The notes below the pieces were generated by a model. The model had not been told where the DNA came from. It did no database searches and was given only the letters and a program-made list of their open reading frames with translations. Below, piece after piece: positions 60,541 through 64,000 of a stretch of DNA of 64,000 bases; position 1 is the stretch's first letter, and every line of letters starts with the position of its first letter. The position numbers were made by a program, and so were the translations under genes. The stretch covers positions 44,567,137-44,631,136 of the forward strand of contig JARWIR010000007.1 of NCBI GenBank assembly GCA_029959085.1, given 5' to 3'. The stretch is from Nemophila menziesii. Taxonomy: Eukaryota; Streptophyta; Magnoliopsida; Boraginales; Hydrophyllaceae.

Positions 60541-61109
60541 TAAAGTCCAACACTATTAAAAATTTAAAAGTAAACAAAAAATACCATAAATAGAAAGTTT
60601 CCAAAATAAGAAGTTACTATATATAGTAACTTTTCAAATAGTAAGTGTCTGAAATCATAATTTGCACTTTCCCACTATCGTATCATTACAACTTCCAAAA
60701 ACTAAATATTACAACTCCAGTTACAAAATAATACAGCTTCAAAATACAAATAATACAAGTTATACAACTGTGCAAAATAGAGAAATTGTACATCAGTGAG
60801 TGCAAATCCTTGTGTGATTACAAAACCAACTTCAAATCCATCTTATTCCTGTAAATTTTCAACATAAAGGAGAAGAAAAAATTAAGTAGTTGGCCTCAGA
60901 TTATGTCTCATCATTGGCATAACATTTGGCCTCAGATTTTATTTCTTCATCGGCTGTATAAAGTTAGGGTCCACTTAGGGACAAGGGACAGATTTTAACA
61001 AATAAACCGTAAAATTTAACAAATATCAATATGTTGCTATCTCAACAAATACTTCCGCATACTAGTAAGTAGTAATCATGTGAAGAAGTGGAGTTGCAAA
61101 CATATAGTA

Positions 61110-61362
61110 CATGGGCGAGTTGTTTAAAACTTGTAACTTGTAGGTTTAAATTGTAAGATCAGTCTCATTCTCAGTCTCCATTTCAAATCTATTTTTTGCA
61201 AACAACACAAAAAACTCATGATAGTAATAACATTAAATAAACAAATCTTAGCTAAACAATTCATATATGATTAGTATAAGTGTTAATCAATAAAATCTTG
61301 AATGACATCACCACTAATTTCACACAAGATGTCATTGATTAATACCAACTAACCATATATTA
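61110..61362 (-). repeat. hAT 5' region/hairpin relic, left part, split by the MULE
   Basis: On the minus strand ATGGAGACTGAGAATGAGAC (61182-61163) matches the start of the hAT transposase relic at 50378 (METENET against MEIENES). It is followed outward by the same AAACAA-rich leader and one hairpin (61255-61362). The arms carry TAAGTGTTAATCAA and TTGATTAATACC. It continues after the MULE at 62975. Confidence 0.6.
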
Positions 61363-62496
61363 GAGAAAATGACACCTAGGGTCTTAAACACACCCCCTCT
61401 TCAAGATGGGGACCCGACCTAGAGCCTCTTCTTACTAAAGACCTCAGCAACTTTTTAACACATGAACCCCAAAACCCCAATTACTAGACTACCCCTCTTT
61501 TGTTTTTTTCCCTATATATACTAAATATTACATTTCACAGCTCATTATTATCTCTCTTCTCTCACATCTCTCTCCTCCCCAAACTATCTCTCCTACCCCA
61601 CTCCCAAACCGCCACCACCACCATAAACCTCCACCATAGCTCCGGTGGCTACGTTCGAGAACACCATTAACGAAGCTTCTCGCAACCTCATGGCCATCCC
61701 TTTCTTCATCGAGATCCGGCGAGCTTCACTGCAATTCCGTTGAAGCACCACCACACCGAGCTCGTGCAAGTCCGGCAAAACACCACCACACCGAGCTCCT
61801 TCCTGCAGTGGTAGATCGAGATCCAGGCCGCTGGTTCACCTCGCTCCAGTGAACCTCCCCCCTCACCTCGCTCCGTTTTCTGCCGTCACCGGAGCTCAAA
61901 ACATCATTGCAGCAACCTTTCTCCACCATATTCTTCCACCGACGAACAGATCTGAACCTCCTTCCCACTGTTCCGGCAAAGACAGGTGCTTGTTGGAGGT
62001 GTTGGACAGCGTTGGTGCAAGTGTTGGTTCTTCCTCTTTATCTCGCTGCAAGTGTTGAGCTGCCACCAGATCTGCTCCAGTTTACTACGGTGGTGCGAAG
62101 CTGCTTTCTTGGTGGTGTTGCTCGTCGAGAAGAAGAGATGCAGATTGGTAAGTCTCGCGCAGTGGTGGGCATGTCTGCTCCGAGCTCCAATGGTGGTTAG
62201 GTGGTGGTGTTATTAGAAGAACTCCATGGTGTTGTTGCTGCTGCTACGATGGATAAAGCAGCTTGGTTCTCGTCGACGAGAAGAAGAAGGCCTTTTTTTT
62301 TCATTTCAGATCTAGATCTGGTTTGACCAGATCTGGTCAAACAAAATAGTAATTATTTTTTCATTTTTTAATTGTATATCCCTTTGTAATTGTTTAAAAA
62401 TGTGTAATAAAGGTGAATAAAAGTTTTTTTTGACTATTTATGCCTTGTTTTTTAATAATACTCATCAAATTAATAAAATACTCACCAATTTTTTGA

Positions 62497-62690
62497 ATAC
62501 TCCGAGATTTTCTTAGAGTACTCCGAGATTTTATTAGAGTACTCTGAGTTTTTTTAGAGTACTCTGAGTTTTTCTTAGAGTACTCTGAGAGTTTATTAGT
62601 GCACTCGAAAATTTTTAGAGAGTACTCCGCAAATTAATAGAGTACTCAGCAAATATATAGAGTACTCTATGTTTTTTCCGATACTCTATG
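62497..62690. repeat. about 21-bp minisatellite with palindromic AGAGTACTCT core
   Basis: Eight or nine imperfect units of the form TTAGAGTACTCTGAGTTTTT. The core AGAGTACTCT is self-complementary. It lies in the right half of the MULE, where subterminal protein-binding repeats would be. Confidence 0.85.
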
Positions 62691-62699
62691 TTTCTTCCG

Positions 62700-62822
62700 G
62701 TGACCGGTGACTGGTGGCGGGAGGTCGGAGGTCGGTGGTCGGTGGTCGGTGGTCGGTGGTGGGAGGTCGGTGGTAGGTGGTGGTAGGTTGGAGGTAGGTG
62801 GGTAGTGGTAGGTAGAGGAGAG
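62700..62822 (+). repeat. G-rich GGTCGGTGG repeat block
   Basis: About 120 bases of GGTCGGTGG/GGTAGGTGG units on the plus strand with strong G/C skew. Runs of GG separated by one or two bases could form two-layer G-quadruplexes. The minus strand reads as Pro/His/Thr codons, which explains the minus-strand ORF there. Confidence 0.85.
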
Positions 62823-62974
62823 AGAAATAGTGACATCACACTTTTTTGTCTTTTAGTGATAGTAAGGGTAGGAAAGACTATTGTAAAAAATGAGGTCTCT
62901 AAGAAGAATAGCATTTTTGAAACTACTCTATAGAGAAGAAAGATGTTTTCCAAGACCCTATATATAATTCACCC

Positions 62975-63245
62975 CATATATTATTTGTTTAGGTACAAAA
63001 AAAGGTACAAAGAAACAAAGAATCTTGAAATGTATAAGTGTTTAAAACTTATTCATTTCAACATTGTTTACTCTAAAATAAATAAACAACTATTTTATGA
63101 TTTGATTACATGTTTGAAAAGTAATTTGTAATGTGTAAAGGACCTAAGCAAATCAGTGTATTCAAGTAAGAATTCACTGAATTCTTACTTGAATTTACTG
63201 ATTTGATTAAGTCTTCTATACACAAACAAGTTGAAAGCTTTAAAT
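62975..63245. repeat. hairpin-family relic, right part
   Basis: Continues the hairpin copy interrupted by the MULE, with AATGTATAAGTGTTTAAAAC and the palindrome ATTCAAGTAAGAATTCACTG / ATTCTTACTTGAAT (63160-63205). Similar to the array at 50453-51290. Confidence 0.7.
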
Positions 63246-64000
63246 CACATGAAAACAAGTTGAAAACAATAAATTAAAGTAATCAGATAAGGTTTTTTAA
63301 AACTTTTCCTTTGTATTTATAAAACCGTTATGAAATGAACATTAAACACTACAGATTTAAGATAAGGAATTGCCTGTAAATGGAGTAACAAAGCAAGATT
63401 TAAGCAACCAAATCCATTACCGGTCCAGTAATCAGATTAGCGAAACCATGCAAGTAAACAAGGCAAACAATTCATCAGCCCATATTCATAAATCATACAA
63501 AGTTTAAATGGACTAATTTTCAGTCACACTTAACTCATACAAGATAAAACAACCTGTTAGGAAAAGAAAGTAAGTAATATACATATGAACAATTAACATT
63601 CAACATTGATTACTACTTGGTTTTAATATAATTGACATAAATTGAATTATAATACAAGTTAAGAAATAATATTTATACCTATACAAGAAGATGCCAGTAA
63701 CCATGTACAAGAGAACAAGCCCTCAAGAAATGATAAGTGGCGGCTGCGACCTGGAAAACAAATCTAAACTTTACACTATAATTAATAAATTCATATTAAA
63801 TAAATTCATTTTCCATTTCAAAACCGTTCTCATAAATCATCACAGTGAACATAATCATTGTTAAATCAAATAGTTTATTTTTCAGAAAAAAAATTAAAAA
63901 TAAGAAATGAACCCTAACCTAATAGATCTACAGTCTACACATGGAATCAATTAAATAACCACCAGAGTTCAAAAAGTTAGAGTTTAGAACATATCTTAAA
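63246..64000. other. no gene seen
   Basis: AT-rich sequence up to the window edge. CTTATACCTATACAAG-like words and CGGCTGCGACCTGG (63740) could be part of a gene continuing beyond the window, but no exon can be supported. Confidence 0.35.

Larger units (their letters stand above)
61363..62974. mobile_element. MULE-type element (1,612 bp), no transposase
   Basis: Perfect 9-bp duplication CATATATTA (61354-61362 and 62975-62983), the Mutator size. Terminal inverted repeats align 16 of 23, sharing TAGGGTCTT. The interior has a GC-rich stretch (61580-62290) unlike its surroundings, a palindromic minisatellite and a G-rich block. No MURA transposase. The GC-rich part could be captured host sequence (Pack-MULE) but I do not recognise it; ORFs overlap on both strands. 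Confidence 0.75.

Noticed and set aside
60362..60604. 80-codon minus-strand ORF
   Set aside because: Covers a hAT-like terminus rich in GGGT/ACCC words; the peptide only mirrors those repeats.
61726..62216. Several overlapping ORFs in the MULE core
   Set aside because: GC-rich sequence leaves many frames open on both strands; none shows a known domain, so no gene is called, only possible capture.
62615..62953. 112-codon minus-strand ORF
   Set aside because: Its Pro/His/Thr repeat is the translation of the G-rich block; not protein-like elsewhere.

Overview
This is nuclear DNA of a eudicot plant. Evidence: spliced genes with GT/AG introns and short AT-rich introns, an intact TIR-NB-LRR (TNL) disease-resistance gene (a class absent from grasses), a plant-type SART3/Prp24 splicing-factor gene, and a dense nested layer of plant transposons (Ty1-copia, Athila-like Ty3-gypsy, L1 LINE, hAT, CACTA, MULE, Stowaway) in visibly AT-rich sequence. 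I cannot fix the species. Only two host genes are intact: the SART3-like gene (41620-45985, minus, 15 exons, 841 aa) and the TNL gene (53281-57436, plus, 4 exons, 1066 aa).

Layout. 1-3640: decayed Ty1-copia element cut by the window edge. 3705-5510: possible host gene start split by a hAT-type element (4360-5056) that holds a second, smaller hAT-like element. 5522-7084: solo LTR. 7390-10100: second copia relic lacking reverse transcriptase. 11430-11910: stand-alone LINE-type RNase H piece. 13393-13510: (AG)59. About 13900-29830: one old L1 LINE in plus orientation, broken by a solo LTR (17679-19419, itself carrying a Stowaway MITE) and by a complete, very young, pol-less Athila-like element (21122-29290, minus orientation). 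31150-35045: CACTA transposon relic with an inserted hAT-like MITE. 35-41 kb: tandem and degenerate repeats plus a second RNase H pseudogene. 41.6-46.0 kb: SART3-like gene. 46.6-53.0 kb: hAT MITE, two copies of the TNL leader region, a hAT transposase pseudogene and an array of long hairpins. 53.3-57.4 kb: the TNL gene. 57.4-64 kb: mostly non-coding, with a MULE-type element (61363-62974) inserted in another copy of the hairpin family.

How the parts relate. The TNL gene lies downstream of a leader made of about 213-bp tandem cassettes, each with its own donor/acceptor pair. A second copy of this leader 3.8 kb upstream has no gene behind it, so the locus looks like a former tandem TNL pair of which one member was lost. 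The TNL protein carries four tandem 7-residue acidic Ser/Asp repeats between NB-ARC and LRR. The hAT elements share a TAGGGATG-type terminus with a transposase relic at 49.5-50.4 kb. Three LTRs of one broad family sit within 24 kb, two as solo LTRs and one as a full element with nearly identical LTRs.

Coordinates of splice sites, target-site duplications and LTR ends were read by eye and are internally consistent (phases close, open reading frames join). Family names rest on motif recognition without database search.
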